Below, piece after piece: positions 32,085 to 41,297 of a stretch of 64,000 bases of DNA. The DNA lies in NCBI RefSeq assembly GCF_009362845.1, contig NZ_WHNW01000003.1, positions 1 through 64,000 on the forward strand, written 5' to 3'. The stretch comes from Ostreibacterium oceani. Its GTDB lineage: Bacteria > Pseudomonadota > Gammaproteobacteria > Cardiobacteriales > Ostreibacteriaceae. The notes beneath the pieces were generated by a model. It saw only the letters and a list, made by a program, of their open reading frames with translations. It was not told the DNA's origin and made no database searches. The stretch's first letter is position 1. Each line of letters begins with the position of its first letter. Made by a program: the position numbers and the translations under genes.

Positions 32085-32948
32085 GTGCGGTGGTGTTTTC
32101 TTGTGGCGTTTTCGATGTGGCGTTTTCTTGTGGTGTTTTGGATACTGACAAATAGTGATAATAAAATGGCGAAAAGGGTAAAGAGAGTGGGTGATGTGAC
32201 AAATTTCGTAGTACTATTTGTTGCCTTGGGGCTTGCTAAGTGGGCTGGGTTGGCTAAGTGGGCTAAATCAGTTAAATCGGTTAAATCGGTTAAATCGGTT
32301 AAGTCGCTAAAGCCGTGGTCAATGACTTTTGTGCGGCAGCTGGGTGTGCTGTCATTGGGCGCGTTGTCATTGGGTGCGCTGTCATTGGGCGCGTTGCCAT
32401 TAGCGTTTGCTCAGGCGGCACCGCTGACGTTTTCGCTAACGCAATTAACGGATGGAAAAGCCACGCTCGTGACTGAAAAATCATTTCCCAACAAGCACCT
32501 ATTGATTGCGGTTGGCTTTACAGGCTGTCCTGATATTTGCCCAACGACCTTGCTTGATATAAAAAATATGCTGGCGATTTTGGATGCGGAGTCTGCGTCG
32601 CAGGCCGCACAAATTCAGCCGTTGTTTGTCACCATAGATCCAGCACGTGACAGCGTGGACGATGTGAGCCGTTATGCGGCGTATTTTGATTCGCGGATTA
32701 TTGGATTGCGCGCGCCAGATTGGGATACGCTGGATGCACTGGTGAAACAGTTGCGTGCAACGTATGGCTATCAAGTTGATGGCAAGGCCGTTTATCCACC
32801 TGATTTGCCTGAGCATTATACCGTTTACCATAGCACCCATTTCTATTTGTATGGACCCGATAGGCAATTGCTAACTGTTTATCCTTATAATTTAGGGGGC
32901 GCTAGATTGGCAGCGCAAATCCAACAAGCAATCCCTGTTTCGCAATGA
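32085..32948 (+). CDS. SCO1/SenC/PrrC family copper chaperone
   Basis: SCO proteins deliver copper to the CuA site of cytochrome c oxidase. The thioredoxin-fold core has the copper-binding CPDICP pair (about residues 148-153), VTIDPARDSVDD (about 182) and the distal His in YHSTHFYLYG (about 249). The N-terminus is uncertain: GTG at 32085 gives 287 residues, ATG at 32166 has no ribosome site, and ATG at 32322 gives a classical signal peptide and family-typical length. The region before it carries a 9-bp repeat (KSV) and a 15-bp repeat (LSLGA) within the signal segment. The next gene overlaps by 4 bp. Confidence 0.88.
   Translation: MRWCFLVAFSMWRFLVVFWILTNSDNKMAKRVKRVGDVTNFVVLFVALGLAKWAGLAKWAKSVKSVKSVKSVKSLKPWSMTFVRQLGVLSLGALSLGALSLGALPLAFAQAAPLTFSLTQLTDGKATLVTEKSFPNKHLLIAVGFTGCPDICPTTLLDIKNMLAILDAESASQAAQIQPLFVTIDPARDSVDDVSRYAAYFDSRIIGLRAPDWDTLDALVKQLRATYGYQVDGKAVYPPDLPEHYTVYHSTHFYLYGPDRQLLTVYPYNLGGARLAAQIQQAIPVSQ
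32262..32306 (+). repeat. 9-bp tandem repeat in the SCO gene start region
   Basis: Five 9-bp units of the form GTTAAATCG, reading Lys-Ser-Val. A related 15-bp repeat (GCGCGTTGTCATTGG type, about 32346-32402) follows within the likely signal peptide. Confidence 0.9.
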
Positions 32949-33652
32949 ACGTTGCTGCGTGGTGTAATTTAGTATTTAGGTTAAGTGGGGCATTCATACT
33001 GACGGTCGCATCCATCAGTGTGACGCTGGCCCAATCATCGAAAGAACAAGCAGCGCCAGCCCAATCATCGCCAGGGCAAGCAGCGCTGGGTTGTGAAATA
33101 CCTGCGCCATTTGAGGCGATTACCGAGCCAGATACCTATGCGCGTTATCAATTAACCAATGTTGCCACAGTGGCTGATGTGCCCCAGCTCACAGCAATGA
33201 TTGCACCAGAAACACAATCTGCAACGGCATCTGCAACACAATCTACAACGGCATCGAAAAATCCCGCCGTCATCTTGCTCAATATGTGGGCGTCTTGGTG
33301 TCCATCGTGTCGCGAAGAACTGCCCGAACTGGCCGCCATCGCGTCAGCGTTTTCAGCGGGAATGTCAGCGGGAATGTCAGCGGAGGTTTCAGCGGATATG
33401 TCAGGTTATATCATTGCCGCGAATGTCGGTGATACGCCAGCAGTCGTCGCGGAAATTAGCGCGCCGTTGCACGCATCTCTTGCGGTACCAATCGTTGATA
33501 ACCCCTCTGTGTTAGCCGATTTAGATTTGGCTGGACTGCCCGCAACGCTAGTCTGGCAAACGCGTCAAGGCAAAATTTATTTGGGAATGGGGCGATTGCC
33601 CGAGCCTGCGTTACTCAAAGCTTGGTTGGTTTGTTTGGCATCACAGGAATAA
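32945..33652 (+). CDS. TlpA-like periplasmic thioredoxin
   Basis: A 235-residue secreted protein (signal peptide about 1-29) with a thioredoxin fold. The active site is ASWCPSCREELPEL (about residues 117-130), preceded by the strand VILLNMW. TlpA-type proteins keep cysteines of SCO or CuA reduced, which fits its place between sco and the PCuAC gene. A 12-bp repeat (SAGM/SAEV/SADM units) expands a loop at about 137-152. The gene is coupled to sco by an ATGA overlap. Confidence 0.87.
   Translation: MNVAAWCNLVFRLSGAFILTVASISVTLAQSSKEQAAPAQSSPGQAALGCEIPAPFEAITEPDTYARYQLTNVATVADVPQLTAMIAPETQSATASATQSTTASKNPAVILLNMWASWCPSCREELPELAAIASAFSAGMSAGMSAEVSADMSGYIIAANVGDTPAVVAEISAPLHASLAVPIVDNPSVLADLDLAGLPATLVWQTRQGKIYLGMGRLPEPALLKAWLVCLASQE
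33353..33400 (+). repeat. 12-bp tandem repeat in the TlpA-like gene
   Basis: Four 12-bp units of the form TCAGCGGGAATG in frame, placed in a loop just after the active-site helix of the thioredoxin domain. Copy-number change would lengthen this loop by four residues. Confidence 0.88.
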
Positions 33653-33707
33653 TCGTAAGTAAAGCGTAAACGAAAATTAAACGAGAATTAAACGGAGCGG
33701 CGCACGC

Positions 33708-34283
33708 ATGATAGATAAATGCAATAGAGGTAGATGTAATGGATTTGTAATCAATGGATTATGGCTTGATAAATCGGGGTTTAATAGATTTGGGTGGGCA
33801 GTCAAATTATCGCTGGCTCTGATACTGCAGGTAGGCGCTTTTTCTGGCTTGCACGCGCAGGAACACTCAGAATCACAACGGGCGACTAAGCAAAGTGCGA
33901 TTAAGCAACGTGCGATTCACCTCAGCGGTTGCATTATTCAAGCCCCTATCCCCGGTGCTAAAGCAACGGGTGCGTATGTGACGATTAATTATCAAGGGTC
34001 GGCAACGATTGCCTTAGTGGGTGCAGCATTTGCTGACTTGGCCGCGCGGGTGGAAATCCACGAAATGACCATGAAAAATGGCACCATGTCGATGCAGGCG
34101 ATAGACAAACTGACCTTAAATAGCGGCGATACGCAGCTTAAAAAGGGCGGGTATCATGTGATGATAATGGGGCTGCAACAGGAATTGCTACCAAATGAAA
34201 CCTATACCATGACGTTGATGTTTGACCAGCATCCGCCCGCAACTTGCGAAGCGGTGGTTAAATCGGTTGCAGATATACATTAG
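33708..34283 (+). CDS. Periplasmic copper chaperone PCu(A)C
   Basis: PCuAC proteins hold Cu(I) and pass it to the CuA centre with SCO. The 191-residue product has a signal peptide region (about 28-46, after a long N-terminal part) and the Met/His binding set: HEMTMKNGTMSM (about 116-127) and GGYHVMIMGL (about 147-156). GGAG lies upstream of the ATG. A shorter start within the first 25 residues is possible. It is the third gene of the copper operon. Confidence 0.88.
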   Translation: MIDKCNRGRCNGFVINGLWLDKSGFNRFGWAVKLSLALILQVGAFSGLHAQEHSESQRATKQSAIKQRAIHLSGCIIQAPIPGAKATGAYVTINYQGSATIALVGAAFADLAARVEIHEMTMKNGTMSMQAIDKLTLNSGDTQLKKGGYHVMIMGLQQELLPNETYTMTLMFDQHPPATCEAVVKSVADIH

Positions 34284-34299
34284 TTGGGGGCAGCATAGA

Positions 34300-35541
34300 G
34301 TGGCACATAGGCTGATAAAACAATTGCAAGATTATCGTTATTATGCGCTGGGATTGTTGGTTTTGGGCTTGTTTGGTCTGGCGTTTTATGCGCAAAAAAC
34401 ATGGCTGCCAACGCAGCTGCGTGAAGTACAGGCAAGCCTTAATCTGCCAACGCGTTATGCCTTTATTGCTGATTTAGATGCCCCACAGCTGGCGGTTTAT
34501 GATACCTACGAAGATAAACTGACCGAAATAATTGCGCTCAAGGCGCCTGCTCAGCTAATCAGTGTGAGCCGCATTGGTGGCGTGCTTGCCTACGGCGAAC
34601 GAAATCGCCGCGTCATTTATGTGCTTGATTTAAGCTCGCGCCAGCAACAAGCCATTGATTTAGAAAACGGTGTCACAGCACTCAGTATGCATAGCGGCGG
34701 TCGCTGGATTGCCTACAGTACCGCCAATGCGGTGGTTATTTATGACCGCAATCAACAAAGCCGCCAGCGTATCGCGATTAGTGGCGAAGTGGGCTTGACT
34801 TACAGCGCCGATGGGCAGTATTTGTTTGTCGCGGAAATGGCGCAGGGCATTGTCCACCAAGTCAGACTTAATCAAGCGACGTCTCGTTCGTTTAGCGTCA
34901 ATCAACCGATTTCTGCTGTGAGTGTATCGCCGATAACGCAGGCGGTTTATTTTACCAGTGATACACACTTATACCGCTATGACAGCCACGGTAATGATGG
35001 TGACGATGGTAGCGATGGTGGCGATGAGCAAGCGCTCAATCAGTTGCCAATATCAGCCCAGCGCCATCGTCCGTATCTAAGCAGTGATGGACGTAATTTA
35101 TTTGTCTTCGATAGCATGGCTGATAGCATGGGTCAATCAATCGGGCAATCAATCGCCTGGGTTGATCCGCATACATTGGTTGTCAAGCAACGCATACCCT
35201 TCACACAAACCGCTACCCAGTCTCCCGCTCAAACCCCTGAGCGTATCAACGAAATGCACACAGGCTGGTTAGCGCAAGTCTTGGTTATGAATGTGGGCAA
35301 TCAATTGATTAGCGTTGATTTTGTTAATGCACCTGATCGTATTCAGCAAACACCACTCGGCGCACCAATTCACCGCGCGATTGTATTAGCAGACAGTAAA
35401 ACGTATTTGGCAACCATACCAGATGCCCAGATGCTGCTGCGCTTTGATTTGCGCACGCAGACGTTGCAACCGATGATGGCATTGCCGTTAGAACGCCCAG
35501 GGGCTATCGTCATGGGTGAGACCAATACGCTGTGTCATTGA
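34300..35541 (+). CDS. Membrane-anchored beta-propeller protein of the copper operon
   Basis: GTG at 34300 is preferred over the longer frame that would overlap the previous gene; it lies 16 bp past that gene's stop with GGGGG before it. The 413-residue product has one membrane segment (about 15-32) and then repeats of the YVTN/WD type (ALSMHSGGRWIAYSTANAV, LTYSADGQYLFVAE, VSVSPITQAVYFTSD) forming a beta-propeller in the periplasm. Function unknown; its place after three copper-delivery genes suggests oxidase assembly or copper sensing. A low-complexity Asn/Asp/Gly stretch (about 230-245) is repeat-derived. Confidence 0.75.
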   Translation: MAHRLIKQLQDYRYYALGLLVLGLFGLAFYAQKTWLPTQLREVQASLNLPTRYAFIADLDAPQLAVYDTYEDKLTEIIALKAPAQLISVSRIGGVLAYGERNRRVIYVLDLSSRQQQAIDLENGVTALSMHSGGRWIAYSTANAVVIYDRNQQSRQRIAISGEVGLTYSADGQYLFVAEMAQGIVHQVRLNQATSRSFSVNQPISAVSVSPITQAVYFTSDTHLYRYDSHGNDGDDGSDGGDEQALNQLPISAQRHRPYLSSDGRNLFVFDSMADSMGQSIGQSIAWVDPHTLVVKQRIPFTQTATQSPAQTPERINEMHTGWLAQVLVMNVGNQLISVDFVNAPDRIQQTPLGAPIHRAIVLADSKTYLATIPDAQMLLRFDLRTQTLQPMMALPLERPGAIVMGETNTLCH

Positions 35542-35591
35542 TGGATTACTGTTGGCGGCTGCGATTGAAGGGCTACGATTGAGGGGCTGCG

Positions 35592-36005
35592 TTAACGCGT
35601 TTGAATGGTTGATATTTTTAGTGTTGGCAGTAGGCGTTGTTTGACTGCGCGTCTGGTGTAATAGCCAGTGGCGCAGGCGCTAGTCAACGCCACCAAAAAC
35701 CCCCAGCCTTCGCCAACCCAAACGCTACTGAATATACCAATTAGAAACGCAAGTAGCGGTGCACCTAGCATCAATCCGATGCTATTTAACAACAGATAAC
35801 GTGGGAATTGAATGCTCAGTTGCTGGTTAATCTGATAACCTGCGTTAGGCACGGCAATCGGTTGGTTGCCATATAGCCATTGATAAAGAGAAAATGATTG
35901 GCATCCTTTGCCCTGCTGGCATTGCTCGCATTGTTGTTGGCGACTGTCTGTTAAGAGTAGGTGGGCGCTATTGCCAGTAATCGCCGTGACGGTAGCCTGT
36001 AGCAT
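35592..36005 (-). CDS. rseC: RseC/MucC-type protein, SoxR-reducing system partner
   Basis: RseC works with the Rsx (Rnf) complex to keep SoxR reduced, and in E. coli also touches sigma-E control. The 137-residue product has the Cys cluster CEQCQQGKGC (about residues 26-35), a strand-rich N-terminal part and two membrane helices (about 74-95 and 98-118). This matches the family. Rnf genes lie at 54-60 kb in the same genome, consistent with a joint function. Confidence 0.82.
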   Translation of the reverse strand: MLQATVTAITGNSAHLLLTDSRQQQCEQCQQGKGCQSFSLYQWLYGNQPIAVPNAGYQINQQLSIQFPRYLLLNSIGLMLGAPLLAFLIGIFSSVWVGEGWGFLVALTSACATGYYTRRAVKQRLLPTLKISTIQTR

Positions 36006-36008
36006 GGG

Positions 36009-36072
36009 GTTAGTAACTTGAGGTTAGTAGTTTGAAGTTAGTAGTTTGAAGTTAGTAGTTTGAAGTTAGTAG
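36009..36072. repeat. 14-bp tandem repeat at the end of the lipoprotein gene
   Basis: Four 14-bp units of the form GTTAGTAGTTTGAA plus a partial unit. The array lies between rseC and the lipoprotein gene, ends at the latter's stop codon and does not have a period of three. Confidence 0.93.
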
Positions 36073-36380
36073 CGAAATTGAATGTTCGAGGTATTATAAC
36101 GCTTGATGATGCCTTGGGATTTGTCTTTGCTTTTTTGCAGATGGGTTTTGGCACGGGGATAATCGCCTTGTTGCATGGCGGCTTCAGCGTTGGATAGTGA
36201 GGTTTTAGCGGCGTCGAAGTCGATTTCATCCGTGGGGGTTTTGACGTATTGCGCCGCACTTTGTAGGATTTGCTTAGTATCACTCATTGCTTGGTAAGGT
36301 ACCGTTGTTGCACAAGCAGATAATCCAAGTATGGTTAGCATCAATAGACAGACGGTAAAGGTGCGGTATAATGGCTTCAT
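36066..36380 (-). CDS. DUF4398-type lipoprotein
   Basis: The frame is open further upstream, but ATG at 36380 gives a clean lipoprotein signal (MKPLYRTFTVCLLMLTILGL, then lipobox LSAC). The mature part of about 80 residues is helical and contains KTSLSNAEAAMQQGDYPRAKTHLQKS, the DUF4398 pattern of short helical repeats. Location is the outer or inner membrane leaflet. Role unknown. It starts only 23 bp from the divergent arsC. Confidence 0.75.
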   Translation of the reverse strand: MKPLYRTFTVCLLMLTILGLSACATTVPYQAMSDTKQILQSAAQYVKTPTDEIDFDAAKTSLSNAEAAMQQGDYPRAKTHLQKSKDKSQGIIKRYNTSNIQFRY

Positions 36381-36403
36381 AGAATAACAAACTAAAAAAA
36401 ACA

Positions 36404-36757
36404 ATGACCGCCATAGTATATCACAATCCGCGCTGTTCGAAATCCCGACAAACGATTCAAATGTTGACCGAGCAGGGTATTCCCTACGACTGTGTGTTGT
36501 ACTTAGACGACGGGCTGTCACTGGCTACGTTGCAATCGTTATTGGTGGCGCTGGGTTTTACCTCAGTCCGCGATATGATGCGCAGCAAAGAGCCGCTTTA
36601 CAAAGCGCTAGGGCTAGATAACGAAGGCGATGAAGCGGTTTTGTTACAAGCATTGGTAAATCACCCCAAATTATTAGAAAGACCGATTGTCGTGTATGAT
36701 AACCGTGCACAAATCGGTCGGCCGCCCGAAGCGGTCATGCGTTTATTTTCAATCTAG
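36404..36757 (+). CDS. arsC: Arsenate reductase, glutaredoxin-coupled type
   Basis: ArsC reduces arsenate to arsenite through an active-site Cys and glutathione/glutaredoxin. The 117-residue product begins with the classical YHNPRCSKSRQTI (Cys at 11) and contains RPIVVYDNRAQIGRPPE near the end, with the three Arg expected for oxyanion binding (two in this end segment and one near 60). Length is typical. It is not beside the ars-type cluster at 9-13.8 kb, but both concern arsenic. The DUF2069 gene follows 8 bp later. Confidence 0.9.
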   Translation: MTAIVYHNPRCSKSRQTIQMLTEQGIPYDCVLYLDDGLSLATLQSLLVALGFTSVRDMMRSKEPLYKALGLDNEGDEAVLLQALVNHPKLLERPIVVYDNRAQIGRPPEAVMRLFSI

Positions 36758-36764
36758 GTTAGCG

Positions 36765-37211
36765 ATGACAAGACAAACTAAATCACCCCAAAAAAACAAA
36801 CAAAAATCGCAAAAAAAGCAAAAAAAATCAACAGACAAATCTGCGCCTGGCATGTGGTCGTTGGGTTTTTATCGGTTTTTAGCGCTGATTAGCTTATGTC
36901 TGTTGCTGGTGTGCTTTTTTATCTACGGTGTGACGCGCGCGCCTGAGCAGCGAACGCTAGCCCTACTCATCTTTGCCTTGCCATTGGCGTTGCCGATTCG
37001 TGGCACGTTATTGGGGCGGGCGTATACCTTTGGCTATGGGTCGCTGATGGCGAGTGTGTATTTTTTGTTGGCATCGAGTTTGTATATATTTCATCTCGAT
37101 TGGGCGCGGTATGTGATGTTGGTGGCGGCAACGGCGGCCTTGTTATGGTTTTTTGCCTGTTTAGTCCATAATAAAAAAATCAAAACAGCACGCCGCCAAT
37201 CAAGTAAATAA
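36765..37211 (+). CDS. DUF2069 membrane protein
   Basis: A 148-residue protein with a Lys/Gln-rich N-terminus (about 35 residues) and four membrane segments. The family pattern is visible in LPLALPIRGTLLGRAYTFGY and the following SLMASVYFLLASSLYIFH. ATG at 36765 is chosen because it directly follows arsC and the family starts near here. Function unknown. Confidence 0.8.
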   Translation: MTRQTKSPQKNKQKSQKKQKKSTDKSAPGMWSLGFYRFLALISLCLLLVCFFIYGVTRAPEQRTLALLIFALPLALPIRGTLLGRAYTFGYGSLMASVYFLLASSLYIFHLDWARYVMLVAATAALLWFFACLVHNKKIKTARRQSSK

Positions 37212-37298
37212 CGGCCAAATAACGGCCAAATAACAGGCGATACGATTTCTATTTCACGGTTTTTATTTTACGGTTTTTATTTTTGTTAATACAGCGCT

Positions 37299-40200
37299 AT
37301 GTCAACTAAACCGAAGCGTACCAAGGCGATGATTGAAGTCGCCGCTCAGGTAGCGCCGCCGACGGATACGCAGCTTGCGTTTGATGCAGGGGCGGTGACA
37401 ACCGTTGATGTGCCAAAGCTTTCGGCGTTGTTGCAAAAAATCCATCACCGAACGAATAAAAAACAACCGACCGATCAGCTGATAGCACAGTTTTCTCGGC
37501 AATTACAGCAATCGCAACAGCGCGTGCAGAAAAACCGTAGCGTCTTACCAACGCCGCAAAAAGCAGACGATTTGCCCGTTACGCAACGTTGGGATGAGAT
37601 TGCAACGACAATTGCTAACAACCAAGTCACGATTGTGTGTGGACACACGGGCTCGGGCAAGACAACCAAGTTGCCGCAGATATGTTTGGCTGTTGGATTA
37701 GGTGCGCGCGGGAAAATCGCGCATACACAACCACGGCGTTTGGCCGCGCGTTCGGTCTCTGCGCGTATTGCCGAAGAGCTTAATGTGCCATTGGGCGATG
37801 CCGTCGGTTACAAAGTACGGTTCGATGAAAAGCGATCAAGTCGAACTCAAGTGCTATTGCAAACGGACGGCATGTTACTGGCTGAAATTCAACAAGACAA
37901 AACCCTCAGCTGTTACGAAGTCATTATTGTTGATGAAGCCCATGAGCGTAGCCTCAATATTGATTTTTTATTGGGTTTTTTAAAGCAATTATTGCCCAAA
38001 CGCCCTGATTTGAAGGTTATCATCACCTCAGCGACGATAGACCCAAAGCGATTCGCTACCCACTTTAATCAAGCCCCGATTGTGATGGTTGAGGGCAAGG
38101 CTTACCCAGTAGAGACGTGCTATATGCCGCCGTCTGAACAAGCCGCTGGTGAGCTTAGCGAAGCCGTTTGTCAAGCAATCACTGCGATTGATGAAATACA
38201 GTATGGGGATACGTTGGTGTTTTTGCCAACCGAACGCGATATTCGTGATACCGCAGACGCATTGGCTAAGTTGCGCCTTAAAAATACGCAAGTGCTATCG
38301 CTGTTTTCACGGCAAAGCCCTGCCGAACAAAATGCGATTTTTCATCCAAAATCTAAACGCCGTATTATTTTAGCGACTAACGTCGCGGAGACGTCCGTCA
38401 CAGTACCGAGAATTATTAATGTGATCGACACGGGCTTGGCGCGAATGTCGCGGTATTCACACCGCAGCAAAATTCAGCGATTACCGATAGAGCCAATTTC
38501 TCAGGCCTCTGCTGACCAGCGCAAAGGCCGCTGTGGACGCATCGCGCCGGGTGTGTGTCTGCGGTTGTATGACGAAGCGGATTTTAATCAGCGCCCACCG
38601 TTTACAGATCCTGAAATTAAACGCACGTCTTTGGCATCCGTCATTTTGCAAATGACCGCGCTAGGGCTGGGCGATATTCGCCATTTTCCGTTTGTCGAAC
38701 CGCCCGAACATAAAATGATTCGCGATGGTTATAAATTGCTGCATGAATTAACCGCGGTTGATCAGGCGCACCAGATTACGGATTGTGGTAAGCAAATGGC
38801 AAAACTGTCAATCGATCCACGTTTTGCGAGGGTATTGCTCTATGCCAAACAGCATGCGGCACTAGCCGAATGCTTGCCGATTATCGGCGGGCTTGCGGTT
38901 GGCGATATTAAGTTACGGCCGATGGGCGAAGAGGCCCAAGCCGATCAAATACACCGCTATCTCACGCATAACCAGTCTGATTTTTTGTTTTTTGTCAGTG
39001 TGTTTAATACCCTTTACCCCATTTATCAGCAATCTAAAAACAAAGCGCGTCAATGGATGAAAAAACATTATTTGTCGGTGGTACGTTGCCGCGAGTGGTT
39101 ATCGCTTTGCGAACAATTGGCCAGTGATTTGGATTATCAAATAACGCTAACAAACCCCACCGAAAACAAAGAAGCGCACCCCGTTGCGCACCCCGTTGAA
39201 ATGGATATGGGGCAATATCGCGCCACGCACAGCGCGTTATTAACGGGGTTTTTAGACCATTTAGGCAGCTACCAAACCGAAACGCAACAGTATCTAGGCG
39301 CACGCAATAAACAGTTTGCCATTTTTCCAGGCTCGCGCTTGTTTAAAAAACGCTACCCACAAATTATGGCCGCTGAAATTGTTGAAAGCAGCCGTGTTTA
39401 TGCGCGTCAAGTCGCTAAAATTGACTTTGCTTGGGCAGCGCCGCTGGCTAAACACCTAACCAAATCTCAAGTCGCTGATCCGTATTGGCGCAAAAAACAG
39501 GGTAATGTCATGGCAAAAAAAACCATATTGCTTTATGGTTTGCCGTTGGTAAAAGACCTGTTGGTGGCTTATGGACGCACGCATCCAGAGGCGGCGCGGG
39601 ATATTTTTATTCGTCATGCACTGGTGGAAAACGCAATCAATACACGCGTTCCTGCGATTCAAGCAAACCGTGACACCTATGACAAATTACTCGCATTAGA
39701 GGACAAGTCGCGTAGCCGTGATATTGTGATTGATGAGTCGCAATTTGCGGCGCTGTATGAAGCGGTTATCCCAGCGGAGGTTTATGCAACTTCAGGGTTG
39801 GAGGCGTGGTATTCACAATTGCCTGATAAACACCGTTTGGTGTTTCCTGAGCGTGATTTTCGTTTGACACAAGCGCAGCCAATTGCTGAGCAAGCCTACC
39901 CCAATACCTTGTCAATTCGTGGGCAACGGCTAAAATTAACGTATGAATTTAGCCCAGGCAGCGAACGCGATGGCGTAACAATCGCGTTACCGTTAGCGAG
40001 TTTAAATAGTTTTTCAAGCCATGACTTTGATTATTTAGTTCCTGCTATGCTTGCTGAGAAAGTCACCGCATTAATCAAAAGCCTACCCAAACAATACCGT
40101 CGCCAATTCGTGCCAGTGAACCCGTTCGTTGAGCGTATTTTGCAGGCGCTTGAGACACTCGCGCCGATGGAATGCCCACCGATGGAACGCCCGCCGATGG

Positions 40201-41279
40201 AACGCCCGCCGATAATTGAATTCATCATGGCGCAATTAAGCCAATTGACCTCGATTCAATTACAGCCATCACTTTTTGCCTTGGATAAACTCGCGCCGCA
40301 TCATTTTATGAATATTGCCATCGTGGATAAACAGGGTAATGTGATTGAAGAAAGCCGAAATTTCAACGAATTACAGACACGTTATCAACAAAAGGCGAGT
40401 GCGGATTTTAAAGCACGAAGTGCGTCCGTGTTTACCGAAATATTTACCCAAACTTTCCCCAGTCAAATCCCTACAACCTATGCGCTGAATGAAAAAAAAG
40501 TCGTGGCGTATCCTGCTTTGATTGAGACGGAAGCAGGGTTTAAGATTCAGCTGATTGATAATGAGCAAATGGCCGAAACAGCGCACGAACAAGGCGTAAA
40601 AGCGTTCTTAAAAAAGCAATTAAACAAAGAGATTGTGTATCTGAAAAAACGGGTTTTTAACGATACCCAGCTGGCGCTTGGTTATCGGGCGGTGGGTGAG
40701 GGGGCTACCCTGACCGAAGACATGGTTAATGCACTGCTCGGGCAATATTTATCGGCGCAAAATTTGCCGCGTAATCGCCGTGATTTTGATTCGCTACAAA
40801 CCCATATTTCAGCGAATTTAGTAGCTGATGCCTCACGCTTGTTAGCAACCGTTCAAGGCATTATCCACGCTTACCAAACTGCGCTCGGTGAGTTAAATCA
40901 GGATTTGGTCTGTTATGATCCGGTCAAGACACAACTGGCGCGTTTGGTTTTCCCTGGGTTTATTGCGGCGACAGCGCCGACACGATTGCCCGATATAGCG
41001 CGCTATGTCAAAGGCGCGGTGGTCAGGCTAAATAAATGTCGGCTTGACCCGCGTCGAGATAACGCATGGCAGCAGCGGCTTGACCCGTATTTGTCGCGAC
41101 TTGCAGCGCAGTTAAGCGACAATCGAATTGCGCAAACATTGCCGCCTGCGGTGCAAGATTTTGCCTACTTAATCGAAGAATTTCGGTTGTCACTTTTTGC
41201 CCAAGGTGATGTGCCAGTAGTCGGTAAAGTCAGTGAAAAACGGCTAACACAATCCCAAGCTCAGCTAGACAAGCCATGA
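37299..41279 (+). CDS. hrpA: ATP-dependent RNA helicase HrpA
   Basis: HrpA is a DEAH-box helicase that acts on mRNA and stalled ribosomes. The 1326-residue product shows GHTGSGKTTKLPQ (Walker A, about residue 112), DEAHERS (about 209), SATID (about 239), NVAETSVTVP (about 362) and QRKGRCGR (about 407), then the helicase-associated domains and the long C-terminal part with the DUF3418 block near the end. Two small repeat-made inserts are present, AHPVAHPV (about 626) and three units of PPMER type (about 956-970). Length is normal. Confidence 0.95.
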   Translation: MSTKPKRTKAMIEVAAQVAPPTDTQLAFDAGAVTTVDVPKLSALLQKIHHRTNKKQPTDQLIAQFSRQLQQSQQRVQKNRSVLPTPQKADDLPVTQRWDEIATTIANNQVTIVCGHTGSGKTTKLPQICLAVGLGARGKIAHTQPRRLAARSVSARIAEELNVPLGDAVGYKVRFDEKRSSRTQVLLQTDGMLLAEIQQDKTLSCYEVIIVDEAHERSLNIDFLLGFLKQLLPKRPDLKVIITSATIDPKRFATHFNQAPIVMVEGKAYPVETCYMPPSEQAAGELSEAVCQAITAIDEIQYGDTLVFLPTERDIRDTADALAKLRLKNTQVLSLFSRQSPAEQNAIFHPKSKRRIILATNVAETSVTVPRIINVIDTGLARMSRYSHRSKIQRLPIEPISQASADQRKGRCGRIAPGVCLRLYDEADFNQRPPFTDPEIKRTSLASVILQMTALGLGDIRHFPFVEPPEHKMIRDGYKLLHELTAVDQAHQITDCGKQMAKLSIDPRFARVLLYAKQHAALAECLPIIGGLAVGDIKLRPMGEEAQADQIHRYLTHNQSDFLFFVSVFNTLYPIYQQSKNKARQWMKKHYLSVVRCREWLSLCEQLASDLDYQITLTNPTENKEAHPVAHPVEMDMGQYRATHSALLTGFLDHLGSYQTETQQYLGARNKQFAIFPGSRLFKKRYPQIMAAEIVESSRVYARQVAKIDFAWAAPLAKHLTKSQVADPYWRKKQGNVMAKKTILLYGLPLVKDLLVAYGRTHPEAARDIFIRHALVENAINTRVPAIQANRDTYDKLLALEDKSRSRDIVIDESQFAALYEAVIPAEVYATSGLEAWYSQLPDKHRLVFPERDFRLTQAQPIAEQAYPNTLSIRGQRLKLTYEFSPGSERDGVTIALPLASLNSFSSHDFDYLVPAMLAEKVTALIKSLPKQYRRQFVPVNPFVERILQALETLAPMECPPMERPPMERPPIIEFIMAQLSQLTSIQLQPSLFALDKLAPHHFMNIAIVDKQGNVIEESRNFNELQTRYQQKASADFKARSASVFTEIFTQTFPSQIPTTYALNEKKVVAYPALIETEAGFKIQLIDNEQMAETAHEQGVKAFLKKQLNKEIVYLKKRVFNDTQLALGYRAVGEGATLTEDMVNALLGQYLSAQNLPRNRRDFDSLQTHISANLVADASRLLATVQGIIHAYQTALGELNQDLVCYDPVKTQLARLVFPGFIAATAPTRLPDIARYVKGAVVRLNKCRLDPRRDNAWQQRLDPYLSRLAAQLSDNRIAQTLPPAVQDFAYLIEEFRLSLFAQGDVPVVGKVSEKRLTQSQAQLDKP
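40164..40208 (+). repeat. 15-bp tandem repeat in hrpA
   Basis: Three 15-bp units of the form CCGATGGAACGCCCG read Pro-Met-Glu-Arg-Pro in frame. They lie between conserved C-terminal domains of HrpA. Confidence 0.88.
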
Positions 41280-41297
41280 TGTGTGGTAAACCATTAA

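Noticed and set aside
32078-32095. DNA uptake signal AAGTGCGGT
   Set aside because: The Pasteurellaceae uptake word appears here, but I did not see it elsewhere at raised frequency in the window.
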